Assembly: GCA_016290775.1 (NCBI GenBank)
Contig: JAEEVF010000007.1
Span: 98,071 to 162,070, forward strand
DNA length: 64,000 nt
Direction: 5' to 3'
From: Acetatifactor sp.
GTDB taxonomy: Bacteria > Bacillota > Clostridia > Lachnospirales > Lachnospiraceae
The notes under the pieces are model-generated. The model made no database searches, had not been told where the DNA came from, and worked only from the letters and a program-made list of their open reading frames with translations. A program made the translations under genes and the position numbers. Positions 17,105 to 26,386 of this stretch are shown here, piece after piece (position 1 is the first letter of the stretch; each line of letters starts with the position of its first letter).

Positions 17105-18763
17105 ATGAGCGACAATTTCGAGATCAAATATAATCCGGAAACGGGAGAATGGATCACGCCCGCAAAGGACGACGCTGCAGAAAGCGTGAAGGAGAGCGTG
17201 GAAGCGGCGACGGCAGAAGTGGAGAAGGCAACTGAGGCGGTTGCAGCAGAAGCACAGAAACCTTCGGAGGCAGTAGCAGCGGAAGTTGCAAGTGCTACGG
17301 AAGAAGCCCCGGTGAAAAGCGATGCCCAGGTGCAGCAGATCATCCAGCAGGCGGAAGCGACCACGAGCCCTTACTTTGATCATATGAATGCGCAGGAGGA
17401 GGCTCCCGCACAGGAAAAGAAGGGTCGCGTAAAGGCCGCAAAACAGAAGAAGCAAAAGGCGCCTAAGGAGCCGAAGCAAAAGAAGCGCATGGGATTTTTG
17501 GGAAAGGCAGTTGCAGCCGTGTTCCTCGCAGCGATCTTTGGCGGAGTGGCAGGCGGAACCTTCTATGGGGTTTGCCGCTATACGGGCGTTTTTGATCAGA
17601 AACCGGTAGTGATCGATGCCTCGGAGTCAAAAACTTCTACGACGGGAGGCAATCCCTCGGGGTTAAGTGAAGTGAAGCCTGAGGATCCCGGCCTTCCTTC
17701 GGATTTAACTATATGGTATGGTGAGGGAACGGAGGCGCGTCTTGTCAATTCCGGTAGCGTTCAGGTAATCTCCTCGGACATCTCTGAAATGGTAGAGCAG
17801 GTGATCCCGGCGATGGTGACCATCGTGAACACTGGCAAGGAAACCTATGATTTTTGGTATGGAGCCTACACGCCGCAGTCAAGTGGCACCGGCGTGATCA
17901 TCGGTGAAAACGAAACGGAGCTCCTTATCGTGACGAACAATCACGTGGCGAAGGACGCCGTAAAGCTGGAAATCACCTTTGTTGATGACTCGACTGCAAC
18001 GGCCGTGGTAAAAGGAAAAGATGCAGACATGGATCTGGCAGTGCTTGCAGTTCCCCTGGAGAGTCTTTCGGAGGAGACCAGGAACGCGATCGTGGTGGCA
18101 CAGCTTGGTGACAGTGACAGCTTAAAGCTTGGGCAGCCTGCAGTCGTGATCGGTAACGCACTTGGTATTGGCATTTCCGTGACGGACGGCATCATCAGCG
18201 GCCTGAACAGAGAGATGACGACGGAAGACGGCAAGACGGGTACCTTCATCCAGACGGATGCGGCAGTCAACCATGGTAATTCCGGTGGCGCGCTCCTGAA
18301 CATCAAGGGCGAAGTGATCGGCATCGTTTCCAACAAGATCGACGGCGAAAGCGTTGAAGCAATGGGATATGCCATTCCCATCAGCGCTGCAAGTCCCATC
18401 ATCGAAGACCTGATGAATCGTGTAACGCGTAAGGAAGTAGTAGCGGCAGAAGAGCAGGGATATCTCGGCGTACAGCTTCAGACCATCACTGACGAGGCGA
18501 GAACATATTATGGAATGCCTGAAGGCGCTTACGTTTACAATGTATTTGAAGGATCCGGTGCGTATGAGGCAGGCATTCGCAAAGGCGACGTCATTACAAA
18601 GCTTGAAGGTACTACAATCTACTCCAACACCAGTGCAAGAGAGATCCTGCAGTACTACCGCCAAGGCGAAGAAGTGACGGTAAAGTACAGCCGAATGGAG
18701 AACGGAGAGTATGTTTCTCATGAGGTGACGGTGGTCCTCGGAGGAGCGCAGCAGACAAAGTAA
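17105..18763 (+). CDS. Membrane-anchored HtrA/DegP-like serine protease with PDZ domain
   Basis: 552 residues from the ATG at 17105, chosen because AAGGAG lies 8 bases upstream. A long acidic/Ala-rich cytoplasmic region (about 1-105) and a Lys-rich segment precede one transmembrane helix near 136-160. A trypsin-like domain carries the triad His280 (TNNHVAKDA), Asp310 (DMDLAVLAV) and Ser393 (GNSGGALL). A C-terminal PDZ domain spans about 455-545. HtrA proteases degrade misfolded extracytoplasmic proteins. The unusually long disordered N-terminus is typical of Lachnospiraceae members. It lies between two terminators, so it is probably monocistronic. Confidence 0.93.
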   Translation: MSDNFEIKYNPETGEWITPAKDDAAESVKESVEAATAEVEKATEAVAAEAQKPSEAVAAEVASATEEAPVKSDAQVQQIIQQAEATTSPYFDHMNAQEEAPAQEKKGRVKAAKQKKQKAPKEPKQKKRMGFLGKAVAAVFLAAIFGGVAGGTFYGVCRYTGVFDQKPVVIDASESKTSTTGGNPSGLSEVKPEDPGLPSDLTIWYGEGTEARLVNSGSVQVISSDISEMVEQVIPAMVTIVNTGKETYDFWYGAYTPQSSGTGVIIGENETELLIVTNNHVAKDAVKLEITFVDDSTATAVVKGKDADMDLAVLAVPLESLSEETRNAIVVAQLGDSDSLKLGQPAVVIGNALGIGISVTDGIISGLNREMTTEDGKTGTFIQTDAAVNHGNSGGALLNIKGEVIGIVSNKIDGESVEAMGYAIPISAASPIIEDLMNRVTRKEVVAAEEQGYLGVQLQTITDEARTYYGMPEGAYVYNVFEGSGAYEAGIRKGDVITKLEGTTIYSNTSAREILQYYRQGEEVTVKYSRMENGEYVSHEVTVVLGGAQQTK

Positions 18764-18791
18764 CATCCTTGAAAAATGTTGAATGAAAGAA

Positions 18792-18827
18792 GGTCGTGCC
18801 TGGGAATTCCGGGCGCGGCCTTTTTTT
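18792..18827 (+). terminator. Rho-independent terminator after HtrA
   Basis: A 12-bp stem with three G-T pairs (GGTCGTGCCTGG / CCGGGCGCGGCC), a 5-base loop and seven T residues. Confidence 0.88.
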
Positions 18828-18863
18828 ATGCGTTTTTTTGGCTGGATTAAACAATATTACACA

Positions 18864-18922
18864 TGGAAAAACAAAATAGTACGTGGTATGATGAACTTAG
18901 TTGTATGACTAACTAAGGAGGG
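18864..18922 (+). promoter_or_regulatory. Putative GH3 promoter with inverted repeat
   Basis: A -10 TATGAT at 18887-18892 with a weak -35 TGGAAA at 18864-18869 (17 bp). Just downstream, TTAGTT and AACTAA form a 6-bp inverted repeat around 18898-18917, overlapping the probable transcription start and ending before the AAGGAGG site. Such placement fits a repressor operator controlling a sugar hydrolase, which is inference only. Confidence 0.4.
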
Positions 18923-18929
18923 TTACCAA

Positions 18930-21362
18930 ATGCAGCTTACGCAGTTAGAGAAGGAACACGCAAAGAGAGTTCGCAGCATGCTTTCGGAATGCATGGTGCT
19001 TTTGAAAACGAACGGAGATTTTCCGCTTACGGAGCCGGGAAAGATTGCTTTGTACGGGAGCGGCGCAAGGAACACGCTGCGCGGCGGCACCGGGTCCGGC
19101 GAGGTGTATTCGCACTTTACCATTTCCGTGGAAAAGGGCTTGGAGCGCGCCGGCTTTACCATCACCACGAAGGATTGGCTGGATGCATATGATGAGATCA
19201 TGAAAGAGGCAAGGCAGGCCTTCCTCGCCGACGTGAAGCGTCGCGCGAAGGAGCACCACGTGAACCCCGTGGTCGAGGGCATGGGCGCCGTGATGCTGCA
19301 GCCAGAATATGAGCTTCCCCTTTCCGGAGAAGGCGACGTGGCCGTTTACGTGCTTTCAAGAATCTGCGGCGAGGGAAATGACCGCAAGGCCAAGAAGGGA
19401 GATTTCTTCCTGACGGACACGGAAGTGCGGGATATCCTTGCGCTGAACAAGCAATATGCGAAGTTCATGCTGGTGCTGAACGTGGGCGGCCCCGTGGACC
19501 TTTCGAAGGTTTCGGAAGTGAAGAACGTCCTTTTGCTATCGCAACTGGGCGCGCTGACCGGTGCCGGCTTTGCGGACGTGCTGCTTGGCAAAAAGAACCC
19601 TTCCGGCAAGCTTGCCACGACCTGGGCGGCTTGGGAGGATTATTCCAAGATCGGAGAATTTGGCGATCGCGATGACACGAGATATCGCGAGGGCATTTAC
19701 GTGGGATATCGTTATTTTGATTCCGTAGGGAAAACGCCGCTTTATCCTTTCGGATACGGGCTTTCCTTCACGAAGTTTGAGATGGAGTCGCAAGGAGCAG
19801 AGCTTTGCGGTGAAATCGTGACGGTGAAGCTTACGGTTAAGAATGTTGGCGAGCTTTCCGGCAAAGAGGTGGCGCAGCTTTACGTTTCCGTGCCTCAGGG
19901 CAAGCTCGACCAGCCAAAGCAAACCTTGGCAGGTTTCGTGAAAACGAAGGAGCTGGCACCTGGAGAAAGCCAGGAGCTGATGATCGCCTTTGCACTTTCT
20001 GACATTGCATCCTATGACGCCGAAACCTCCAGCTTCGTTCTGGAAAAGGGCGTTTACGTGCTTCGCCTTGGGAATTCTTCCAGAAACCTTTCGGTCTGCG
20101 GCGCATTAAAGCTTTCTAAGGACGTTGTGACCAAGCAGGTGCGTCATTGCCTTGGAACGACGGACTTTGAGGACTTTAAGCCGGAAGTGACGGAGGAAGA
20201 AAAGCTCTCCAAGGACGTGACTGTCCTTACCGTGGATCCCAAGGCCTTTGAAGTGACAAAGGTTCGTTATCGTGAGGATGGCGACGTGGATCCGGAACTT
20301 TTGGACTTTTCGGACGACGAACTCATCTACCTAAATATTGGCTCCTTTGATCAGTCAGAGGGGCAGTTTGGCGGCGCGATCGGCAATTCCGGAAGGATGG
20401 TTGCGGGCTCCGCAGGCGAGACCACGGGCGTTCTTCGCGAGAAAGGGATCCCCGTGCTTTCCATGGCGGACGGTCCTGCAGGCCTTCGCATCAGCAAGAA
20501 ATTCTGGGTGGATGAAGACGGCGCGCACAGCGTCGGGAACGTGATGCTCGAAGGCCTTGCGGACTTTTTGCCGAAGCCTGCGGCATTCCTGATGAAGCTT
20601 AAGGGCGCAAAGCGGCCCAAGAAGGGTGCCCAGATCCAGAGTCAGTACTGCACCTCCATTCCCATCGGCACGGCCCTGGCGCAGAGCTTTAACATGCGCC
20701 TTGCGCAGCGCTGCGGCGACGTCATTGGACGCGAGATGGAAGAGTTTGGCGTTGACCTGTGGCTTGCACCTGCCATGAACATTCACAGGGACATTCGCTG
20801 TGGCCGTAATTTTGAATATTATTCCGAAGATCCCCTTGTCACCGGTAAGATCGCGGCGGCAATCACGACGGGCGTGCAGAGCCATCGCGGCAGAGGCGTG
20901 ACCATCAAGCATTTTGCGGCGAATAACCAGGAGACGAACAGATATTATAATAACAGTATTGTCAGTGAGAGAGCCATGAGAGAGATCTACCTGAAGGGGT
21001 TTGAAATCTGCGTGCGCGAAGCGGCGCCCATGACGGTGATGACCTCCTACAACCTGCTCAACGGCATTCATACTTCGGAGAGGCGTGACCTGATCGATTG
21101 GGTGCTTCGCAAGGAATTTGGTTTCAACGGAGTTGTCATGACGGACTGGATCGTGGACGGCACGAGGCCAAAGGATACAGCCAATCCCGAGGCGAGAGCT
21201 TCCCGTATCGCTGCGGCAGGCGGAGAACTGATCATGCCTGGCAGGAAGTCAGATTTTGATGACATGAAGGAAGCCCTCAAGGCGGGACGGCTGACAAGAA
21301 AACAGCTTCTTATCAATGGAACGAGGTTATTGCATTTACTTAGAAGACTCAAAGAGGAGTGA
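18930..21362 (+). CDS. GH3 beta-glucosidase with permuted domain order
   Basis: An 810-residue glycoside hydrolase family 3 enzyme. The usual C-terminal alpha/beta domain comes first (about 20-240, KIALYGSGARNTLRGGTGSGEV), followed by a fibronectin-III-like domain (about 270-385). The (beta/alpha)8 catalytic domain comes last (about 500-790), with GRNFEYYSEDPLV, KHFAANNQETNR and nucleophile Asp739 in GVVMTDW. This inverted order is known from beta-glucosidases of Ruminococcus albus and Butyrivibrio fibrisolvens. There is no signal peptide, so it acts inside the cell, probably on imported beta-glucosides or cellodextrins. Its 3' end overlaps the convergent DUF4153 gene by 27 bp. Confidence 0.93.
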   Translation: MQLTQLEKEHAKRVRSMLSECMVLLKTNGDFPLTEPGKIALYGSGARNTLRGGTGSGEVYSHFTISVEKGLERAGFTITTKDWLDAYDEIMKEARQAFLADVKRRAKEHHVNPVVEGMGAVMLQPEYELPLSGEGDVAVYVLSRICGEGNDRKAKKGDFFLTDTEVRDILALNKQYAKFMLVLNVGGPVDLSKVSEVKNVLLLSQLGALTGAGFADVLLGKKNPSGKLATTWAAWEDYSKIGEFGDRDDTRYREGIYVGYRYFDSVGKTPLYPFGYGLSFTKFEMESQGAELCGEIVTVKLTVKNVGELSGKEVAQLYVSVPQGKLDQPKQTLAGFVKTKELAPGESQELMIAFALSDIASYDAETSSFVLEKGVYVLRLGNSSRNLSVCGALKLSKDVVTKQVRHCLGTTDFEDFKPEVTEEEKLSKDVTVLTVDPKAFEVTKVRYREDGDVDPELLDFSDDELIYLNIGSFDQSEGQFGGAIGNSGRMVAGSAGETTGVLREKGIPVLSMADGPAGLRISKKFWVDEDGAHSVGNVMLEGLADFLPKPAAFLMKLKGAKRPKKGAQIQSQYCTSIPIGTALAQSFNMRLAQRCGDVIGREMEEFGVDLWLAPAMNIHRDIRCGRNFEYYSEDPLVTGKIAAAITTGVQSHRGRGVTIKHFAANNQETNRYYNNSIVSERAMREIYLKGFEICVREAAPMTVMTSYNLLNGIHTSERRDLIDWVLRKEFGFNGVVMTDWIVDGTRPKDTANPEARASRIAAAGGELIMPGRKSDFDDMKEALKAGRLTRKQLLINGTRLLHLLRRLKEE

Positions 21363-23156
21363 TCGTTTCAGGAGCAGGTAGCCCTCTAGGCTGATGGTGT
21401 TGACCTTCTTTGTCTCTTTGTTGAATTCGATGTTAACGTGGGTGAGATAAAGGTCCTGCCAGTCATTTAGGGAGATCACGTCCATGCCGCGAATGCTGAA
21501 CTTGGAGTCGTAGCTCTCCGTATAGGTATCCATGATCCCGCTTACGTAATCGCCAATGTCGATCTTCATGATTTCTCTTTCAGAATTTCTGTCATCCTTT
21601 TGAATGGTGATGGTCATTCTTCCGTCCGAGTAGGTGGTGCTGAAGGCAGAGAATTCATAGATCGCACAATACTCTGTAACGTCGACGGCCGAGAAGTTGC
21701 GGTATGCGCTCAAGTAAACATAGGCATTGCGAAGGCTGCCGTTTATGTCATAGGTTTTGATCTTGGCAATCTGATCCTCCGTAAGCTTGTCCTCGAGGGT
21801 CTTCTTCCCTTTGGGGCCAATGTACTGAACGACTCTGTATGCGCTCTTGATGTCGCTCTTTGTCTGCTCGGAAGGATATTCCTCTTCCAGCATGACGGCC
21901 ATGCGTTTCATCTGTGAACGGATCACGACGGATTCATAATTGGTGCCGGGACAAAGGGTGCAAATGAATGCTGCGACCATAAGAACGAACAAACTGTAGG
22001 AAACGGCCTGTTTGTTTCCTCTGTGACGTAAAAAGTAGAGCACAAAGTAGATGATCTCGCAGACCACAAGGACCACGCAACCGTAACGATCGATCGTCAT
22101 TCCGTAAGCGGAAATGCGAAGGCTGATGCTCCAAATCTGCAGGAACACGAAGGGGATGAACGCGTAAGGAATGAACGGCGCGATCTTTCCAAGGAATCCG
22201 TCCTTGTGCTCTAAGCCGTGGATCATCGTCCAGATGGGCATGCCGACCGCAAACAGGCACCCGAGGATCAGGAAGATCTTGTTGGAGGTGTCTTCTCTAG
22301 TCACGAAAAGCTTAATGATATACAGGTATATGATCGCGAACGCCAGGAGTTGCATGGACTGCAGCACGTAAAGGATGCAGAACCGTGAAAACTTTCCGGG
22401 CGTTTCGTTTTTGCTCGAGAGGGCCTTCAGGCACATGGGCACGTAAATGCCGCCGGCCAGGAAGATCTCCACCTGCGCCATGAACTCATCGGTATCGAAA
22501 ATGAGTTCGTTGAACACCCAGATGAGGAGCGCGAGGCCAAGTGCGAAGAGTCCGTACACCACGGAGGCCTTGAGGAGCTCGAGGAAGGCCTTGGTCGCAT
22601 AGACTTCAAAATCTTCCTCCGTGCGGCGGTACATGTGCCAGATGCTAAGGCCCAGCGTGATGATGCCGTGCACGAACAGAATCTTGGCGACGAGCTCGAT
22701 CGGGATGTCAGGATCCATGCCAAAAAGGGTTTCACCCTGGAAGGAGAGGAACCAGACATAGATCACTGACAGGATTGCGGACACGCCGCAACCGATGTAG
22801 CGCACAAGCTTTTTCTTTGCAAACGCTTCTTCAAAAGCGATGGTCTGCATTGCAGTGATCGTTAAGAATGCGATCACGCGCTCTGGGTAGATGATCGTGT
22901 CGCGATTATCCCAGGTCACCAATATGGTGCTGCCAAAAGCGGCAAGCAGGATGGCGATCATCGTCACGGGATAATCCTGAAAAACGCTCAGAATCATGAG
23001 GGCGAACTTTTTGATGTTCTCACCGAGCTTGAATTTCAAAGGCTTTTTGGTTTTTTGCGCCGCGCTTTCGGATGTCGCGGTTTCAGCCGCCGCGCTTTCC
23101 TGCACGGGACTTTCCTGACTTAAATTCTCCCTGTTCTTGTTTTCCGTCTCTTCCAT
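21336..23156 (-). CDS. DUF4153 domain polytopic membrane protein
   Basis: 606 residues from the ATG at 23156, which follows GGGGAGGAG; the frame could extend 11 codons further upstream. A charged, Glu/Ala-rich N-terminal tail (~45 residues) precedes 10 or more hydrophobic segments, then a soluble C-terminal domain of about 200 residues (LEEEYPSEQTKSD onward). This matches DUF4153 membrane proteins, which have no established biochemical role. It is monocistronic and convergent with the GH3 gene. Confidence 0.8.
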   Translation of the reverse strand: MEETENKNRENLSQESPVQESAAAETATSESAAQKTKKPLKFKLGENIKKFALMILSVFQDYPVTMIAILLAAFGSTILVTWDNRDTIIYPERVIAFLTITAMQTIAFEEAFAKKKLVRYIGCGVSAILSVIYVWFLSFQGETLFGMDPDIPIELVAKILFVHGIITLGLSIWHMYRRTEEDFEVYATKAFLELLKASVVYGLFALGLALLIWVFNELIFDTDEFMAQVEIFLAGGIYVPMCLKALSSKNETPGKFSRFCILYVLQSMQLLAFAIIYLYIIKLFVTREDTSNKIFLILGCLFAVGMPIWTMIHGLEHKDGFLGKIAPFIPYAFIPFVFLQIWSISLRISAYGMTIDRYGCVVLVVCEIIYFVLYFLRHRGNKQAVSYSLFVLMVAAFICTLCPGTNYESVVIRSQMKRMAVMLEEEYPSEQTKSDIKSAYRVVQYIGPKGKKTLEDKLTEDQIAKIKTYDINGSLRNAYVYLSAYRNFSAVDVTEYCAIYEFSAFSTTYSDGRMTITIQKDDRNSEREIMKIDIGDYVSGIMDTYTESYDSKFSIRGMDVISLNDWQDLYLTHVNIEFNKETKKVNTISLEGYLLLKRSLLFESSK

Positions 23157-23258
23157 GAGGCACTCCTCCCCGGCAGGCCGACCTGCCATATACGCTCATT
23201 TTTCGTTTTTGCCCTGTGTAGGACGCCGTATATCGCGGCTTCCCCGATCTTTAAGTTT

Positions 23259-23287
23259 ATCATATCGCAGGCCATGGCCCTCTTCAA
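23259..23287 (-). promoter_or_regulatory. Promoter for the DUF4153 gene
   Basis: On the minus strand a -35 TTGAAG and -10 TATGAT are separated by exactly 17 bp (top-strand ATCATA at 23259-23264 and CTTCAA at 23282-23287), about 100 bp before the start codon. Confidence 0.55.
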
Positions 23288-23320
23288 TAGGGAGAATGTC
23301 ACGAATGCAGAAAGAGGGGA

Positions 23321-23371
23321 GTGACATTTGTCACGATTTGCTGTTGCGCTACCCTATACGTATGTTATAAT
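23321..23371 (+). promoter_or_regulatory. uvrC promoter with 14-bp palindromic operator
   Basis: A perfect palindrome GTGACATTTGTCAC (23321-23334) is followed 9-10 bp later by a weak -35 TTGCGC (23344-23349) and an extended -10 TGTTATAAT ending at 23371. A second TGTCACGA copy lies at 23297-23304. Placement just upstream of the -35 suggests an activator or repressor site; it does not match the Gram-positive LexA consensus. Confidence 0.5.
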
Positions 23372-23411
23372 TGATGCATCAAACGAAGTTTCTGTAAGTA
23401 GGTAAACAAAG

Positions 23412-25352
23412 TTGTTTCAGATTGAGGAAGAGTTAAAAAAGCTGCCCAATCAGCCGGGCGTGTACATCATGCGGGATAAGACGGACGGGATCTTGTACGT
23501 GGGAAAGGCGAAAAACCTTCACAACAGGGTGCGGTCTTATTTTCGCGAGAAAATCGGGCGCGGACCGGCCATCGACCAGATGGTGCGGCTGATCGCGCGG
23601 TTTGAGTACATCGTGACGGACTCAGAGCTCGAAGCGCTGGTGCTGGAAAACAACCTCATCAAAGAACATTCGCCGAAATATAACACGCTGCTGAAGGATG
23701 ACAAAACCTACCCTTATGTCAAGGTGACGCTGGGGGAGGCATTCCCGCGGATCTTGTTCTCGCGGACGATGAAAAAGGATCAGTCCAAGTATTTTGGACC
23801 CTATCAGAGTGCCGGGGCGGTGAAGGACGCGATCGATCTTTTGAACGCGATCTATCAGCTTCGGACCTGTAACCGCAATCTTCCGAGGGACATCGGCGCG
23901 GAGCGTCCGTGCCTGAATTACCACATCGGAAAGTGCGCAGGGCCTTGCAATGGGTTTGTTTCCGCGCAGGATTACAGGAAGCGTGTGGACGGTGCGCTGG
24001 AGTTTCTTTCGGGGAACTACGGACCGATCCTAAAGGACTTGGAGAACCAGATGAAGGCGGCCGCAGAGCGTCTGGAGTTCGAGGAGGCGGCAAGACTTCG
24101 GGACCTCCACGTAAGCGTGAAGGCCATTGCACAAAAGCAAAAGATCACGGATTCCGACGGCGAGGATAAGGATGTCGTGGCCCTTGCCCAGGAGGGGACG
24201 GAGGCGGTTGTGCAGGTGTTCTTTGTGCGCGGCGGCAAGCTCATGGGCAGAGAGCATTATTACATGACACATGTGTCGCAGTTGCCAGATGAAGGCCTGG
24301 CCGCCACTGCAGAAGACCCCACAAACGAAGAAACCAAGGCGTTGCAGGAACAGAGGAAGACAATCTTAGGCGAAACCCTCCGCCAGTTCCTGCAGCAATT
24401 CTACGCGGGCACGCCTTTTCTGCCGCGGGAGATCATGCTGCAATATGAAATCGAAGACCAAGAGCTCCTTGAGGAGTGGCTCTCGAGCAGGAAGGGTTCT
24501 CGCGTGTACCTTCGCGTGCCGAAGATTGGCAGCAAGGAAAAGCTGGTGGAGCTTGCGGCGCAGAACGCAAAGCTTGTTCTGGATCAGGACAGGGAGCACT
24601 TAAAGCGTGAGGAAGGCAGGACCATCGGCGCGGTGAAGGAGATCGCACAGATCCTTGGAATGAAAGGCATCGAGCGCATGGAAGCCTTCGACATTTCCAA
24701 CACCAACGGCTTTGAAAACGTGGCTTCGATGGTGGTGTTTGAGAAGGGAAAGCCAAAGCCAAGCGATTACCGAAAATTCCGCATGAAGACCGTGGCAGGC
24801 CCGGATGACTACGCCTGCATGCATGAAGCCCTTACGAGGCGCTTTACCCATGGCCTCGAGGAAGCAAAGGAACTTCGCGAAAAGGGCATGGACGAGAAGA
24901 TGGGAAGCTTTACGAGGTTTCCGGACTTGCTTCTCATGGACGGCGGTCGAGGACAGGTGAACATTGCGCTGCAGGTGCTTTCTGAGCTGGGACTTCAGAT
25001 CCCGGTCTGCGGCATGGTCAAGGATGACAATCACAGGACGCGCGGTCTATACTTCAACAACGTGGAGCTCCCGATTGACACCCATTCCGAGGGCTTTAAG
25101 CTGATCACAAGAGTTCAGGACGAGGCACACCGGTTTGCGATCGAATATCATAGGTCCCTACGCGGAAAGGCGCAGGTGCGTTCCGTGCTCGAGGAGATCC
25201 CGGGTATCGGACCCGCAAGGAGAAAGGCTTTGATGAGAACCTTTGGAAGCCTGGAGGAGATCAAGAACGCCTCCTTAGAGGAGCTTCTTAAAATTCCTGA
25301 ACTCAATGAAAAAGTGGCACAGGAAATACTAGAATATTTTAACAAGGTATGA
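23412..25352 (+). CDS. uvrC: Excinuclease ABC subunit UvrC
   Basis: A 646-residue nucleotide-excision-repair endonuclease. The N-terminal GIY-YIG nuclease domain ([21 protein letters not shown]) makes the 3' incision. A Cys-containing region, a UVR motif (about 207-242, binding UvrB), the RNase H-like 5'-incision domain ([18 protein letters not shown]) and C-terminal helix-hairpin-helix repeats ([16 protein letters not shown]) follow. The start is TTG at 23412, chosen because family members begin at this point ([12 protein letters not shown]). It heads the cluster with hprK, glcK and murB, typical of Lachnospiraceae. Confidence 0.97.
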   Translation: MFQIEEELKKLPNQPGVYIMRDKTDGILYVGKAKNLHNRVRSYFREKIGRGPAIDQMVRLIARFEYIVTDSELEALVLENNLIKEHSPKYNTLLKDDKTYPYVKVTLGEAFPRILFSRTMKKDQSKYFGPYQSAGAVKDAIDLLNAIYQLRTCNRNLPRDIGAERPCLNYHIGKCAGPCNGFVSAQDYRKRVDGALEFLSGNYGPILKDLENQMKAAAERLEFEEAARLRDLHVSVKAIAQKQKITDSDGEDKDVVALAQEGTEAVVQVFFVRGGKLMGREHYYMTHVSQLPDEGLAATAEDPTNEETKALQEQRKTILGETLRQFLQQFYAGTPFLPREIMLQYEIEDQELLEEWLSSRKGSRVYLRVPKIGSKEKLVELAAQNAKLVLDQDREHLKREEGRTIGAVKEIAQILGMKGIERMEAFDISNTNGFENVASMVVFEKGKPKPSDYRKFRMKTVAGPDDYACMHEALTRRFTHGLEEAKELREKGMDEKMGSFTRFPDLLLMDGGRGQVNIALQVLSELGLQIPVCGMVKDDNHRTRGLYFNNVELPIDTHSEGFKLITRVQDEAHRFAIEYHRSLRGKAQVRSVLEEIPGIGPARRKALMRTFGSLEEIKNASLEELLKIPELNEKVAQEILEYFNKV

Positions 25353-25363
25353 TACGATGAAAG

Positions 25364-25394
25364 GTGGGGGTGATCCTTGGACGGGAACCCCCAC
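25364..25394 (+). other. Stem-loop between uvrC and hprK
   Basis: A perfect 8-bp stem (GTGGGGGT / ACCCCCAC) with a 15-base loop ends 25 bases before the hprK start. No T-run follows. It may be an RNA-processing or stability element. Confidence 0.45.
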
Positions 25395-25419
25395 ATTCTA
25401 CGAATACAGGAGAGAGTCT

Positions 25420-26385
25420 ATGGCAATCGTAAGTTTAACTCGCGTGATCGAGAAAATGAAGCTGGAAAACATGACGCCGGACATCGACGTCAGGAAGATT
25501 AAGGTGACGCAGCCTGACATCAACAGGCCGGCACTCCAGATGACTGGTTATTTTGAGCACTTTGACGCCGCCAGACTTCAGGTCATCGGCTTTGTGGAAT
25601 ATTCCTACATGGCAGGCCTGACGGACGAGAGAAAGCGCGAGGTTTACGATCAGCTCTTAAGTTATGAGACCATTCCGGGCGTTGTGTTCTGCCGCGAATT
25701 GCAGCCGGATGAGATCTTTCTCGAGATGGCAAACAAGCACAAGATCCCCGTTTTTGTGACCAAGAAGTCCACTTCCGCTTTCATGGCGGAGATCATCCGC
25801 TGGCTGAACGTCAAGCTTGCACCTTGCATTTCCGTGCACGGCGTTTTGGTGGACGTTTACGGCGAAGGCGTTCTGATCACGGGTGAGAGCGGCATCGGTA
25901 AGTCCGAGGCGGCGCTGGAGCTCATCAAGCGCGGACACCGTCTGGTGACGGACGACGTGGTGGAGCTTCGCAAGGTCAGCGACGATACGCTGATCGGTTC
26001 CGCGCCCGACATCACGAAGCACTTCATCGAGCTTCGCGGCATCGGCATCGTGGACGTAAAGGCCCTCTTTGGTGCTTCCTCCGTTAAGGACACCCAGAGC
26101 ATCGATCTGGTGATCCGCTTAGAGGACTGGGACAAGGATAAGGATTATGACCGCCTTGGCTTGGAGGAGAATTACACGGAATATCTTGGGAACAAAGTGG
26201 TCTGCCACAACATTCCCATCCGTCCGGGTCGTAACCTGGCCGTGATCTGTGAGTCGGCAGCCGTGAACCATCGTCAGAAGAAGATGGGATATAACGCCGC
26301 ACAGGAGCTTTACGCAAGATTTCAGCAGTCCCTTGCAAAGCGTCGCGATGAGGACGGCGAGGACTTTTTTGAAGGAGGAGAATGA
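25420..26385 (+). CDS. hprK: HPr(Ser) kinase/phosphorylase
   Basis: 321 residues from the ATG at 25420, which follows CAGGAGAGAG; the frame extends 21 codons upstream but without a ribosome-binding site. The enzyme phosphorylates Ser46 of HPr and Crh and reverses the reaction, setting carbon catabolite repression. The Walker A loop GESGIGKS is at 155-162. The HprK signature (ELRGIGIVDVKALFG) and the C-terminal RPGRNLAVICESAAVN follow. Its probable partner, the Crh-like HPr, is encoded 3.7 kb downstream in the same cluster. Confidence 0.97.
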   Translation: MAIVSLTRVIEKMKLENMTPDIDVRKIKVTQPDINRPALQMTGYFEHFDAARLQVIGFVEYSYMAGLTDERKREVYDQLLSYETIPGVVFCRELQPDEIFLEMANKHKIPVFVTKKSTSAFMAEIIRWLNVKLAPCISVHGVLVDVYGEGVLITGESGIGKSEAALELIKRGHRLVTDDVVELRKVSDDTLIGSAPDITKHFIELRGIGIVDVKALFGASSVKDTQSIDLVIRLEDWDKDKDYDRLGLEENYTEYLGNKVVCHNIPIRPGRNLAVICESAAVNHRQKKMGYNAAQELYARFQQSLAKRRDEDGEDFFEGGE

Positions 26386-26386
26386 C

